DNA of 64,000 nucleotides. Origin: Comamonas odontotermitis (GTDB taxonomy: Bacteria; Pseudomonadota; Gammaproteobacteria; Burkholderiales; Burkholderiaceae_C). A program made the translations under genes and the position numbers. The stretch is taken from contig NZ_CP083451.1 in NCBI RefSeq assembly GCF_020080045.1, positions 4,265,001 to 4,329,000 on the forward strand, written 5' to 3'. This document shows, piece after piece, positions 54,687 to 63,622 of this stretch; the first letter of the stretch is position 1; each line of letters opens with the position of its first letter. The notes under the pieces are model-generated. The model saw only the letters and a program-made list of their open reading frames with translations, was not told the origin of the DNA and did no database searches.

Positions 54687-56996
54687 ATGGACGTCAAGAG
54701 AACTTTGAGAAAGGCATGCTCAATTGGCCTTGCCGCAGTGGCGCTTGCCTGTACGCCCATCGCCTGGGCACAGAATCTCACCTCAAAAGGCACAGACTTT
54801 TACGCGACTTTCACCCAGAACTACAACACCACGGTTCAGTCGCTGGATCTGTTCATTTCGAGCACAGAGGCAGCTACCGGGACGATTGAATTTCTGGAAA
54901 CCGGAACGAGCCAGCCGTTCACTACCACCCCCAACCAGGTGCTGCGGGTACAGGCGCCACCCTCAAGCCAACTCACCACCAACATGGTGATCGAGAAGAA
55001 GGGCATCCATGTCAGCTCCGACAAGGAGATCAGCCTGTACGGGCTCAACAACCAGCCCTTTACCACTGACGCCTTCCTCTCCCTGCCGACTGCTGCGCTT
55101 GGCAACTCGTACCGCGTGGCAAGCTACATTCCGACACCGGGCTACCAGTCGTCAACGGCCATTGTTGCCACCCAAGACGGCAGCACCATCACAATCACTC
55201 CCACGGCAGCGGTGCTCGCCAACCCTGCCAACACCCCCATTAATATCACCCTCAATCGGGGAGAGACGTACCAGATCCTCTCGGCAAATGACCTGACTGG
55301 CAGCTCTGTCACGTCGAACTTGCCGATTGCAGTCCTGTCGGGTGCCACCTGCGTCAATATTCCGACATCGTATTCGGCCTGCGATATGTTGACGGAGCAG
55401 ATGATTCCCACGACATCATGGGGCACGAGCTTTTTCATGGCGCCCCTCGCCAGCCGGTCGGGCGGGGCAAGATACCGCGTCCTGGCGGACCAGGCAGATA
55501 CGACCATCACGGTCAACGGAGTTGTGGTTGCCACCATTGGTGCTGGGGCGTTTCACGAGCTCAACAGCACGGAAGCGCTTTCCATCCAGACCAGCAAACC
55601 CACGTCGGTCATCCAGTATGCCAACAGCAAGGATTTTGATCCCACCAACCCCACGGGAGACCCATTCATGATGCTGGTGCCTCCAGCGGGCCTCTACATC
55701 AATGACTACACCCTGGCGACAGCGGATGCCGATCCTGCCTCGCCCCGCTTTACCGAGAATTACCTCGGCATCGTCAGCCCTATCGACCCGGCCACGCAAC
55801 AACCCGTGGATGTATCGCTGGATGGAGTGCTGATTCCCAAGACAGACTTCATTCTGAGCCCCCAGGGTGATTTCTTCTATGTCAACAAAAACGTGATCCC
55901 TGGCTCATACCACATCAGCTCACCTGTCGGCGTCGGCGTTACCATCTATGGCTTTACCAGCTATGACTCATATGGCTATGTGGGTGGCCTGGGTCTGGCA
56001 AAGATCTCCAATATCAAGGAGATCAAGCTGTCTCCCGCAGAAGACGCCACCCGCTGGGTGAACGAGCAGTACTGCATCAACGCCCTCGTCACCGATATGT
56101 CGGACGCCCCCCTGGACAGCGTGAAGGTGGATGTCACACTCTCCGGAGTCAACCCGCAGATTTCCAGCATTTTTACCGACGCCTCGGGCAAAGCACCGTT
56201 CTGCTACTCCAGCAGCATGGCAGGCACCGATACCCTGGTGCTGTCTGCTGGCGGAAAATCTGCGACGACCAATGTGAAATGGCTGCAAAGCGCCAGCGAC
56301 GCAACGCTGACCCTGACACCTGCAACCGCCAGCAACCCGATCAATACCCAGCAGTGTTTTGTCGCCACGCTGGTCGATGCCGCCAGCCAGCCTCTGGCCA
56401 ACATGGCCATCGCCTTCGACGTTGCAGGCGTCAACCCCCAGCAAAGCTCGGCAACCACCAACGCGGCGGGCGAGGCCCAGCTTTGCTATGGCGGAGCCAA
56501 TGCGGGCAATGACACGGTATCGGCAACCAGCGGCCCGCTCAAGCAGACCTCCACGGCAGCGTGGACGGTAACGCCCCTGTCACAGACGCTGAATCTCTCG
56601 CCCATCGCGCTCACCAGCCCAGTCAATATCACCCAGTGTTTTACGGCGACCTTGACCGATACGAACAACCAGCCTGTCCCCAATCAGGCGGTGACGCTTG
56701 TGGTCAGCGGGGTGAACACGCAAAGCAGCAGCTTCACGACGGACAGCGCAGGTGCTGCCAAACTCTGCTACACCAGCACCGTGGCAGGTGTGGACACCAT
56801 CACCGCAACTGCCGACAGTGAGATCAAGTCTGCCCGTGCCAAGGCACTGCAGGTGCGCACGGCAACCATGACGTGGCAGGCAGGCGGTGCTGCACAGCCT
56901 GCACCTGTGCCGGCCTTGCATCCGGCCGCCTTGGTACTACTCACTTCGCTGGTAGGTGGCTTTGCATGGCGCCAGCGCCGCCGGGCCGAGCGCTGA
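54687..56996 (+). CDS. Large surface protein with IgGFc-binding-like N domain, three Ig-like repeats and IPTL-type C-terminal anchor
   Basis: 769 residues. Signal peptide ends near AWA-Q (about 29). Residues 30-445 resemble the IgGFc-binding-protein N-terminal domain found in bacterial surface proteins (EKKGIHVSSDKEISLYGLNN, later CDMLTEQMIPTTSWGTSFFM, YGFTSYDSYGYVGGL). Residues about 450-690 hold three Big_1-like repeats of 80 residues, each with a Cys near the start and an FCY or LCY strand (VSGVNTQSSSFTTDSAGAAK LCY). The tail VPALHPAALVLLTSLVGG, then RQRRRAER, is a variant of the IPTL-CTERM sorting signal. ATG 54687 has GGAGG 8 bases before it. Confidence 0.85.
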   Translation: MDVKRTLRKACSIGLAAVALACTPIAWAQNLTSKGTDFYATFTQNYNTTVQSLDLFISSTEAATGTIEFLETGTSQPFTTTPNQVLRVQAPPSSQLTTNMVIEKKGIHVSSDKEISLYGLNNQPFTTDAFLSLPTAALGNSYRVASYIPTPGYQSSTAIVATQDGSTITITPTAAVLANPANTPINITLNRGETYQILSANDLTGSSVTSNLPIAVLSGATCVNIPTSYSACDMLTEQMIPTTSWGTSFFMAPLASRSGGARYRVLADQADTTITVNGVVVATIGAGAFHELNSTEALSIQTSKPTSVIQYANSKDFDPTNPTGDPFMMLVPPAGLYINDYTLATADADPASPRFTENYLGIVSPIDPATQQPVDVSLDGVLIPKTDFILSPQGDFFYVNKNVIPGSYHISSPVGVGVTIYGFTSYDSYGYVGGLGLAKISNIKEIKLSPAEDATRWVNEQYCINALVTDMSDAPLDSVKVDVTLSGVNPQISSIFTDASGKAPFCYSSSMAGTDTLVLSAGGKSATTNVKWLQSASDATLTLTPATASNPINTQQCFVATLVDAASQPLANMAIAFDVAGVNPQQSSATTNAAGEAQLCYGGANAGNDTVSATSGPLKQTSTAAWTVTPLSQTLNLSPIALTSPVNITQCFTATLTDTNNQPVPNQAVTLVVSGVNTQSSSFTTDSAGAAKLCYTSTVAGVDTITATADSEIKSARAKALQVRTATMTWQAGGAAQPAPVPALHPAALVLLTSLVGGFAWRQRRRAER

Positions 56997-57013
56997 ATCG
57001 CTGAAAGCCCATG

Positions 57014-57052
57014 AAAAAACGCCGCCTGTGCAGATACAGGTGGCGTTTTTTA
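57014..57052 (+). terminator. Intrinsic terminator after the surface protein gene
   Basis: AAAAAACGCCGCCTGT, GCAGAT, ACAGGTGGCGTTTTTT: stem of about 16 bp with one mismatch and T tract, 17 bases after the stop. Confidence 0.9.
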
Positions 57053-57148
57053 TGGGAAAGACGCATTCATAGCATTGGTGCCAGGGGGCCGGAAAAAGCC
57101 GGGCAACCATGTCTGATGCGCCATGGCGCCGCCATTGGCCGCTAGAAA

Positions 57149-58081
57149 TCAGCCGTTCTCGTTCTGTATCTGCTGGTACCACTGTCCAATCGCGGCTCCC
57201 GCCTGGGCCAGCACCGCATCGCCCTGTGCAAAGTTCTGCGTCCCCCCGGTCAGATAGGCGGAAATGATCAGGCCTTCAGACCGCGCATTGGGCCAGACGA
57301 TCAGAGTGTCGCCAAAGGTGGCGTGCGCTCCCGAGCCGGTTTTTCCTCCCGCCTTCCAGTCCGCAGGCAGGCCGGCACGCACGCGCTTGTCGCCGGTGCG
57401 GCTGTCGATCAGCCACTGCTGCAGCATGGCGCGGCCATAGCCCTTGAGCACATCGCCCAGGAGCAGCGCCTGCCATGTGCGGTTCATGGCCTGCGGCGTG
57501 GTGGTATCGCGCTCATCGCCCGGCTCGGCGGTGTTCAGGCTGGGCTCGGTGCGGTCCAGGCGCGTGGTCTTGTCGCTCACCTCCCTGCGCAGCCAGGCGG
57601 TCAGCGCGGCAGGGCCGCCAGTGGCACCCAGAATCAGGTTGGCGGCGGTGTTGTCGCTCAGCACGACCACGGCTTCACACAATTCCAGCACCGTCATGCC
57701 ACCAGGCTGACCAGCGTACTTTTCGGTCACCGGCGAGTAAGTCACCAGATCGGTCTGCGCGATAGCCACCTGTCGGCCCAGATCCACCTGTCCGTCCTGC
57801 GCCAGATGCAGCACATGGGCCGCCAGCAGGGTCTTGAAGGTGGAGCACATCGGGAAACGCTCGCGCGCACGCCAGCCAGCCTCGCCGCCCGTGACGGCGT
57901 CGTACACATAGATGCCCATGCGCCCGCCGCTTTGTTTTTCAATACCGGCCAATGCGCTTGCCAGGGCCTTGTCCGCCTTGGGATGGGCGGCCACCCTGTG
58001 GGCGCAACCGGCCAACCCCAGGCCCGTTGCTGCTGCAAAACCAGCGGCCAGGCCGCTTGCTACCAATTGACGTCGCTGCAT
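57149..58081 (-). CDS. Class A beta-lactamase, predicted Tat-type lipoprotein
   Basis: 310 residues. The N terminus MQRRQLVASGLAAGFAAATG LGLAGC has twin arginines and a LAGC lipobox, so a folded, outer- or inner-membrane lipoprotein is likely. Catalytic set is complete: S80-T-F-K83, S142-D-N, E179 in RTEPSLN and K247-T-G. Cys79 (the position before the active serine, Ambler 69) is as in CTX-M/PenI-type enzymes, but the disulfide partner at Ambler 238 is glycine, unlike carbapenemases. The spectrum cannot be predicted. No ampR-type regulator is adjacent. Confidence 0.95.
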   Translation of the reverse strand: MQRRQLVASGLAAGFAAATGLGLAGCAHRVAAHPKADKALASALAGIEKQSGGRMGIYVYDAVTGGEAGWRARERFPMCSTFKTLLAAHVLHLAQDGQVDLGRQVAIAQTDLVTYSPVTEKYAGQPGGMTVLELCEAVVVLSDNTAANLILGATGGPAALTAWLRREVSDKTTRLDRTEPSLNTAEPGDERDTTTPQAMNRTWQALLLGDVLKGYGRAMLQQWLIDSRTGDKRVRAGLPADWKAGGKTGSGAHATFGDTLIVWPNARSEGLIISAYLTGGTQNFAQGDAVLAQAGAAIGQWYQQIQNENG

Positions 58082-58303
58082 ATCGATCTGCTTATTTGTT
58101 GCGGTAAAAGGGTGCAGAGCACACCTGCTCCAGCATAACGCAGGCTGGCAGCTGTTCGCGTCAGTGCGCATCCACCTTTGCGCATTCCGCGCGTCTGTGT
58201 TGGCTATGTTTTCAGTAGCATCATCCGCTTACCCATAAACCCCAATCGGCGTTTTTCAGGCAGCCCTGTCAAAAAGGCACTGCAAATGGGGGCCATTCAG
58301 CGT

Positions 58304-58921
58304 TCAGACCTTTTCGATCTTCAGCGCCACCTCATCAAGCAGCGCGGCAATCCTGTCCACCTGCGCAGCAGACAGCGCCGTCTCGCCGTCACCCGCCATC
58401 TTCAGCCGCAGGGCCATCTTGAAGTTCTCGATGGCGCGCACCAGTTGCGGGGGGCGCTGGCGGGCATCGCGGTCCTTGCCTCGGGCCAGACGTGCCAGCA
58501 GCAATTGCAGCGCATCCGCCTGCTCGGTCAGGGCCTGCTCGCCTTCCGGGGTAATGGTGTAGCGCTTGCGCCCGCCTGCGGATTCGCTGGCTGTGGCGTG
58601 GCCCATGTCCACCAGATAGCTCAGCGTGGGGTAGATGGTGCCGGGGCTCGGCTGGTAATCGCCGCCGACCAGCTCGCCCACTGCGCGAATCACGTCATAG
58701 CCATGGCTCGGTTGCTGGCCGATCAGGTGCAGCGCCAGCAGCTTGAGGCCCCCGGCTTCGAACATGCGCTCGCGCTTGTGCGCCAGATGGCGCTCGGCGT
58801 CGGGCCCGTGACCGCGCGGGCCATGGTGATGGCCGCGGCCCGGCCCGCCCTCATCGCCATGTCGTCCGCGCGGGCTGCACAGATGGTGGTCGTGGTGAAA
58901 GTGATGGTGTGGATGTGGCAT
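58304..58921 (-). CDS. PadR family regulator with histidine-rich N terminus, YqjI-like
   Basis: 205 residues. The first 50 residues are packed with histidines (MPHPHHHFHHDHHLCSPRGR, then RGHHHGPRGHG), a metal-binding extension like that of E. coli YqjI, a nickel-responsive repressor. The winged helix follows at about 52-125 (LKLLALHLIGQQPSHGYDVI, SPGTIYPTLSYLVDMG, GGRKRYTITPEG), then a C-terminal dimerisation helix. Nickel or another metal would relieve repression, by analogy. Two palindromic operators lie just upstream. No siderophore reductase (YqjH) gene is in the window. Confidence 0.9.
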   Translation of the reverse strand: MPHPHHHFHHDHHLCSPRGRHGDEGGPGRGHHHGPRGHGPDAERHLAHKRERMFEAGGLKLLALHLIGQQPSHGYDVIRAVGELVGGDYQPSPGTIYPTLSYLVDMGHATASESAGGRKRYTITPEGEQALTEQADALQLLLARLARGKDRDARQRPPQLVRAIENFKMALRLKMAGDGETALSAAQVDRIAALLDEVALKIEKV

Positions 58922-58938
58922 GGAAGAAATTCCTCATT

Positions 58939-58962
58939 AAGATGCATCTAAGATATATCTTA
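58939..58962. promoter_or_regulatory. Tandem palindromic operators of the PadR regulator
   Basis: AGATGCATCT (58940-58949) and TAAGATATATCTTA (58949-58962) are perfect palindromes spaced 11 bp centre to centre, 18 bases upstream of the regulator start. The spacing of one helical turn suggests cooperative autorepression. Confidence 0.75.
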
Positions 58963-59038
58963 TAAAAAGGAATTTCAAGAGGCAATTTGTAAAGATGGCT
59001 ATCGCATACCCAGGAATGATGGGTGACAGCAGAGCGGC

Positions 59039-59656
59039 TCATGTGTTGCAGAGGGTCAGTTTCGGCCATCTCTCCAAAAAACGCTTGGACCGGACACGGT
59101 GCATGAATGCCTCAAAAGGCACCCTGCGCGGATTGTGGCGGAGTCGCATCTCGAACAGATCGCTCAGGCCGAAGGGAGCGACGACATGCAGGCCATCATC
59201 CAGATCCAGGTAGACGCCCACACAGGTCGCCGTTTCCGGCCATGTGGCAAGACCGTCCACCAAAGAGGTCAATGGTGCCACCTCCTGCCCGAAAACCGTG
59301 GGATACCAGGTATGCACCTGTGCCTGGTTGACCACCTCCCACCTGAAGCCCGGGAGCAAGGCGCTCAGTTGCTGCGCAAGCTGGACATCAAGGCCGTGCG
59401 GGGCGAGCGCGTCGAAAAAGGCAACATCTGCGTCCGGCACGCTTGAAGGCTCGTGATATCCATGCAGGTGGTCCCACACCATTGCCCTGATGATGCCCGC
59501 ACCCAGGCACCAGGAATGCAATCCCAGGGAGCGTATTGCCCTCAATGCGGCCATCAGCGTTTCGGAAGACTGCACCAAAGTGCACAAGCGCTGCTCATGA
59601 CTAATTTCCGGCGTGGGAGCCGTTGACGGGCTTGCCTGTTCGTGCTGAGACTGCAT
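59039..59656 (-). CDS. Nucleotidyltransferase family protein (DUF925-like)
   Basis: 205 residues. LHSWCLGAGIIRAMVWDHLH G near residue 46 is the opening of the fold, DADVAFFD near 77 supplies the metal-binding acids, and NQAQVHTWYPTVFGQEVAPL then ATCVGVYLD completes the usual set. These minimal nucleotidyltransferases have no known substrate. It starts 7 bases after the DUF4261 gene and is probably in the same unit. Confidence 0.88.
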   Translation of the reverse strand: MQSQHEQASPSTAPTPEISHEQRLCTLVQSSETLMAALRAIRSLGLHSWCLGAGIIRAMVWDHLHGYHEPSSVPDADVAFFDALAPHGLDVQLAQQLSALLPGFRWEVVNQAQVHTWYPTVFGQEVAPLTSLVDGLATWPETATCVGVYLDLDDGLHVVAPFGLSDLFEMRLRHNPRRVPFEAFMHRVRSKRFLERWPKLTLCNT

Positions 59657-59663
59657 GACAGGG

Positions 59664-60494
59664 TCAATCCTTCGTCGGCAGCCTGTCCCCAGCCCGCACA
59701 TCCACCACCACCCGCTCTGGTGCTGCCAATGCGTCCTCATGCTGGCACGGCCATTTGTGCTGCCCGTCTATGCTGGTGAGCGTGTGACCGTCCTGGATGA
59801 CATCGCCGTGCTGGATGAGGTACACGCCGGTATTGAACAGAAACCGGGAGACCTCGGCCGGCTCCAGGGTCTGAAAGTGCAGTTGCACATCGGGCACGCC
59901 AAAGGCGGTGGCACCCAGCGTATCCATCAGCATCTCGCCGGGGCGGTTGCTGATGTTGAAGAAACGCACATTGAGCACGCCGTAGTAAAGGAAGCCATCC
60001 GCATGGGCCTGCAGGTAGCGCTGCGGATCGAGCAGGCAGCCCGCATTGGTCTGGCTGATGGCGGTGATACCGCCGTTGCCGATCAGCACATGCATGACAG
60101 CCTGCAGAATCTCCAGGCGTTCCTCTGTACCCAGCCCCCGGCCCATGAACTCGCTCACCAGCACGCAGTGCTGGCACTGCGCAAGCGCCGCCTCCTTCTC
60201 GGGCCAATCCCAGGTCTGCTCCAGTGCGCTGGCGTACTCGGCGGCATCCAGTGGCTGATCGGCACGGATGATGGCGATCTCGCTGGGCACGCCCTTTTTG
60301 TCGCTGTAATCAACGGTGTAGTCACGCAGCGCCAGCAGGATGGTGTCGCCACTCGACACCAGCTCGACCTCACCCAGGCGCTCGGCCAGCGCGGCGCGCA
60401 GGGTCTCGCCATCCAACTGCGGGGGCTGGGCGTAGAGTGCTTCGAACGCCCACATATCGGGGGCCATGCGGGGGCTGGAATCGGTTGGAGCCAT
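59664..60494 (-). CDS. DUF4261 domain-containing protein
   Basis: 276 residues, soluble. VFEALYAQP-type start (MWAFEALYAQPPQLDGETLR), the HCVLVSEFMGRGLGTEERLE segment near residue 115 and QTNAGCLLDPQRYLQAH near 155 fit the DUF4261 family, several members of which are linked to type VI secretion or stress loci by neighbourhood; no such genes are seen here. Function unknown. Start at ATG 60494; longer upstream codons are possible. Confidence 0.82.
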   Translation of the reverse strand: MAPTDSSPRMAPDMWAFEALYAQPPQLDGETLRAALAERLGEVELVSSGDTILLALRDYTVDYSDKKGVPSEIAIIRADQPLDAAEYASALEQTWDWPEKEAALAQCQHCVLVSEFMGRGLGTEERLEILQAVMHVLIGNGGITAISQTNAGCLLDPQRYLQAHADGFLYYGVLNVRFFNISNRPGEMLMDTLGATAFGVPDVQLHFQTLEPAEVSRFLFNTGVYLIQHGDVIQDGHTLTSIDGQHKWPCQHEDALAAPERVVVDVRAGDRLPTKD

Positions 60495-60608
60495 GAGCGT
60501 GCGCAGCAGTGAAAGAAGCGTGCATCTTGCCATGGAGACGCTGCAGCTGCGTTACCTGCGCTTTACCCACAGGTTCTATGATGGTGCAACGCAAATGGAG
60601 CAGCCAGC

Positions 60609-61082
60609 ATGGACGGCAATGATCTGGAGTATGTGGGTTTCTGGGCGCGCGTAGGCGCGGCGCTGATCGACACGGTGGTGTTGATGCTGATCATCACCCC
60701 GGCGCTGGTGGCGGTGTACGGGTGGGAGTACTTCTTTGCCGATGGATGGGTGCAGGGCCCAGCCGATATGCTGATCAGCTGGGTGCTGCCGGCAGTCGCC
60801 TGCATCTGGCTGTGGCACAAGCTGCGGGCCACGCCGGGCAAGATGCTGATCGGCGCTGAAATCGTGGATGCGGACACGGGCGAAGCAATGACGGTAGGCC
60901 AGTCGGTGCTCCGCTACCTGGGCTACTTCGTATCCACCATCCCTCTGGGGCTGGGGTTGATCTGGGTGGCATTCGACCCACGCAAGCAGGGCTGGCATGA
61001 CAAGATGGCCAATACCGTCGTGGTGCGCAAAAAGGGCGGGCGTACGCAGGCGGTGGCATTCAAAGGCTCGGACAAGCCTTGA
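60609..61082 (+). CDS. RDD family membrane protein
   Basis: 157 residues with three membrane helices. The family signature is complete: VGFWARVGAALIDTVVLMLI at the start (Arg, then Asp in the first helix) and GKMLIGAEIVDADTG, then RKQGWHDKMANTVVVRK near the end (second Asp). RDD proteins are thought to be Na+ or other cation transport-related; the function of this one is unknown. GGAGCAG 9 bases upstream supports the start. Confidence 0.92.
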   Translation: MDGNDLEYVGFWARVGAALIDTVVLMLIITPALVAVYGWEYFFADGWVQGPADMLISWVLPAVACIWLWHKLRATPGKMLIGAEIVDADTGEAMTVGQSVLRYLGYFVSTIPLGLGLIWVAFDPRKQGWHDKMANTVVVRKKGGRTQAVAFKGSDKP

Positions 61083-61136
61083 AATCATGCGTGTCGCGCA
61101 GCTGCAGACCGCTTACGCTCCTATCGCGATAGCAAT

Positions 61137-61823
61137 TTACCCCGCCTTCGGCGTCCAGCGCAACGTCAGCGCCGCAACCACCGGAGGCAACACAAAACAC
61201 CACATGCCCAGGGCGACGTAGGCCAGAGCCGCCAGCGCGCAACCCACGGCAAAGCTGGCGATGGCGGGGAGCATCTTGCGCAGGCGACCGGTGGCCGCCT
61301 TGCGCCCCTCACCTTGCAGGCCCTTGAACAGGTCCGCCAGATCGATCATGACCTGGGTGGTATTGCCTGTCATCAAGGTTGACGGCGGCAATTGGGCCAG
61401 ATGCATGCGTTGCATGGCATTCTGCACCGCCATCGCGCACACCATCAGCATGCCAGCGGCAAATGCGGGCAGCGCGTCGCTGTCGGCAAAGGGGCCAAAA
61501 GCCAGCATCAGTGCCGCCGCCAGTGCCAGCAGCAGCACCTGGGCCGCAACCAGGCGGCGCATGGGTGCCTTTTGCCGCGCCACCATTGCGTTGCTGGCCA
61601 GACGCGTCAGCACCACCGCGGCGCAGAAGACAGGCAGCGCCAGCAGCTTGGAGACCGCACCTGCGCTGCCGTGGATCAGCGCCGCGCCGAGTGTTACGAA
61701 GTTGCCTGTCACATGCGCCGCAAACAGGCCATTGAGCGCCAGAAACCCCGCCGTATCCACATAACCGGCGTTGAAGCCCAACAGATGGCTCAAGGGAGCG
61801 GGAGTGGTAGCGGCTTCTGGCAT
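61137..61823 (-). CDS. YoaK family (DUF1275) membrane protein, copy 1
   Basis: 228 residues, six helices. GYVDTAGFLALNGLFAAHVT GNFVTLGAAL near residue 20 and LPPSTLMTGNTTQVMIDLAD near 143 are the two conserved motifs of the family, each with the T-G-N element. Function unknown. It is the last gene of the operon running from the right edge (amidohydrolase, DoxX, YoaK copy 2, TMEM175). AGGA stands 8 bases before the ATG. Confidence 0.9.
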   Translation of the reverse strand: MPEAATTPAPLSHLLGFNAGYVDTAGFLALNGLFAAHVTGNFVTLGAALIHGSAGAVSKLLALPVFCAAVVLTRLASNAMVARQKAPMRRLVAAQVLLLALAAALMLAFGPFADSDALPAFAAGMLMVCAMAVQNAMQRMHLAQLPPSTLMTGNTTQVMIDLADLFKGLQGEGRKAATGRLRKMLPAIASFAVGCALAALAYVALGMWCFVLPPVVAALTLRWTPKAG

Positions 61824-61847
61824 GGGCAATCCTGACGAGGGTGGAGT

Positions 61848-62441
61848 TCAAGGCTGCTGGCCGTCTTGCCGGGCCAGGTATCTCTCGATCCGCGAATCAG
61901 GCAGGAACCAGAGCGCAGCCATCGCAGTGAAAATGGAAAACGCAGCCATGGTGCTGTAGAAGCTGACGACGATGGCCAGAGCGTACACCGGAAGGGATAT
62001 CTTGCCCTTCAGGTCCTTTCCGAGGGTGTTGGCAAGCACGGAATCCTTGCCTTCCGAGACGATGATGACACGCTCCAGCCCCCAGTACGAGAGCGCGCAC
62101 ATGAACAGTACTGCAGCGTAGAGCGCCGTGGGCAGCGCCAGCAACCCCGATTTTCCAGCCCAGGTGGTCGTGAGCGGAATCATGGTGAGCCAGAACAGCA
62201 GGTTCAGGTTGGCCCACATGATGCGGCCATTGATGCCACGCACCACCAGGAAAAGGTGGTGGTGGTTGTTCCAGTAGATACCGACGTAGATGAAACTGAG
62301 CACATAGCCAAAGAAGTTGTGCGCTTCCTTCCACAGGCCGACCCAGGTGAATTCGGCAGGCAGCTGGATCTGGTAGAGCATCAGCGTCAGGCTCACCGAG
62401 ATGACGCCGTCGCTGAAGGATTCAAGCCGGCCTTTGTTCAT
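61848..62441 (-). CDS. TMEM175 family (DUF1211) potassium-channel-like protein
   Basis: 197 residues, six helices. The N-terminal helix carries the diagnostic R-xx-FSDGV motif (GRLESFSDGVISVSLTLML) that forms the selectivity gate in bacterial TMEM175 channels; YWNNHHHLFLVVRGINGRIM and WANLNLLFWLTMIPLTTTW follow. The single-repeat bacterial form assembles as a tetramer for K+. It lies between two YoaK genes in one operon. Confidence 0.92.
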   Translation of the reverse strand: MNKGRLESFSDGVISVSLTLMLYQIQLPAEFTWVGLWKEAHNFFGYVLSFIYVGIYWNNHHHLFLVVRGINGRIMWANLNLLFWLTMIPLTTTWAGKSGLLALPTALYAAVLFMCALSYWGLERVIIVSEGKDSVLANTLGKDLKGKISLPVYALAIVVSFYSTMAAFSIFTAMAALWFLPDSRIERYLARQDGQQP

Positions 62442-62457
62442 GGCGATGCTCCGTCCG

Positions 62458-63174
62458 TCAGAGGGGCTGCTGGCGAAAGGCCAGGCTGGCCAGGTACAGC
62501 ACGGTCAGCATGAAAGGCAGCACACTCCAGAAACCCAGGTGGTGGTATAGCACCGCGCCCAGAAAGGCGCCCAGCACAAAGCCCCCCACGATGCTGCCGC
62601 TCCTGAGCAAAGCCTGGCCCTGCGCGCGGCCGGGCTGGCGCACATAGTTGGACAGGTCGATGCCGAACTGCGTGGTGTTGCCCGTCATCATGGTGCTCGG
62701 GCTGATGTGCTTGATCAGCGTCTTGCTGGCCGTGTTGCGTATGGCCAGTGCGATCAGGCCCAGCCCTCCGGTCAGCGCCAACGCAGCGGCATCCGGGTTG
62801 CGGAATGGCTCCAGCTGCAGGCCGGCAGCCATGAAGCCGATGAGAAATACGGCCTCTGCCACAAACAGCCAGCCCAGGGTTCGGTGAGGCCGGGGCGACC
62901 GGCTGCAGCGGTCTATCCACATCTTGGTGAGCATGACCGTGGCAATGAACAGCGGGATCGCTCCCAGCTTGATCCACAGGCCTGCCCCGCCTTTGACAAA
63001 TGCCGCCCCAGCCAGCACCAGATTGCCGGTCACATGGGCGGTGAAGAAGCCCAGCAGCGCGATGAAACCGATCGTGTCGATGGCGCCGCCCACAATCGTG
63101 AGCAGCACAGGCGCGCGGCATTGCACCCAAAGACCCGGCGCCGCAACAGGCGATGTGCCGTCGGCATCCATCAT
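62458..63174 (-). CDS. YoaK family (DUF1275) membrane protein, copy 2
   Basis: 238 residues, six helices. GAIDTIGFIALLGFFTAHVT GNLVLAGAAFVKG near residue 29 and ISPSTMMTGNTTQFGIDLSN near 152 are the same two motifs as in copy 1, but overall the copies are distant in sequence, so this is old duplication or independent acquisition rather than a recent repeat. Its start overlaps the DoxX stop (ATGA). Confidence 0.9.
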   Translation of the reverse strand: MMDADGTSPVAAPGLWVQCRAPVLLTIVGGAIDTIGFIALLGFFTAHVTGNLVLAGAAFVKGGAGLWIKLGAIPLFIATVMLTKMWIDRCSRSPRPHRTLGWLFVAEAVFLIGFMAAGLQLEPFRNPDAAALALTGGLGLIALAIRNTASKTLIKHISPSTMMTGNTTQFGIDLSNYVRQPGRAQGQALLRSGSIVGGFVLGAFLGAVLYHHLGFWSVLPFMLTVLYLASLAFRQQPL

Positions 63175-63611
63175 GCGGCCTCCTTTTCTCGCAGATCCAG
63201 CCAGGCCACCAGCAGAAAACCGCCCACCAGGCCCAGATGCTCGGAAAACGAATTGGCAGCCATGAATCGCTCCTGACCCGGGGGCAACTCCCAGAACCGC
63301 AGTGCCAGCAAGGTGGCCAGCAGCGTGAAGCCACCCAAGGCCAGCGCGCCCAGCCAGCGCAGCCGCCCGATGAGAATCAACGCCGAAGCACCCAGCTCCA
63401 GCGCTATCACGAGCCCTGCGAATACGGGCGCGGGCGCCAGCCCGAAATGCGCCATCTCCGCCATGGCGGCGGGAAAATCGCTGAGCTTGACCAGCCCGCC
63501 CTGCAGATACGCCGCACACAGAGCCAGGTACGCCAACCAGCGCAGGGCTGTGCTGCCAAAGACCGGACGCGCCATCGCAGCCAGGCGGCCTTCAAGACGC
63601 AGGCGTGTCAT
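63171..63611 (-). CDS. DoxX family membrane protein
   Basis: 146 residues with four helices. LRWLAYLALCAAYLQGGLVK L near residue 23 and AGLVIALELGASALILIGRL near 63 are the DoxX pattern. DoxX-like proteins are membrane quinone-linked or accessory subunits of unclear role. Start at 63611 (MTRLRLE); the longer alternative at 63644 would overlap the amidohydrolase gene. Confidence 0.88.
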   Translation of the reverse strand: MTRLRLEGRLAAMARPVFGSTALRWLAYLALCAAYLQGGLVKLSDFPAAMAEMAHFGLAPAPVFAGLVIALELGASALILIGRLRWLGALALGGFTLLATLLALRFWELPPGQERFMAANSFSEHLGLVGGFLLVAWLDLREKEAA

Positions 63612-63622
63612 CCCGTCCCCTC

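Noticed and set aside
57149..58081. Carbapenemase of the KPC/SME kind
   Set aside because: Although a cysteine precedes the active serine, the partner cysteine after KTG is replaced by glycine.
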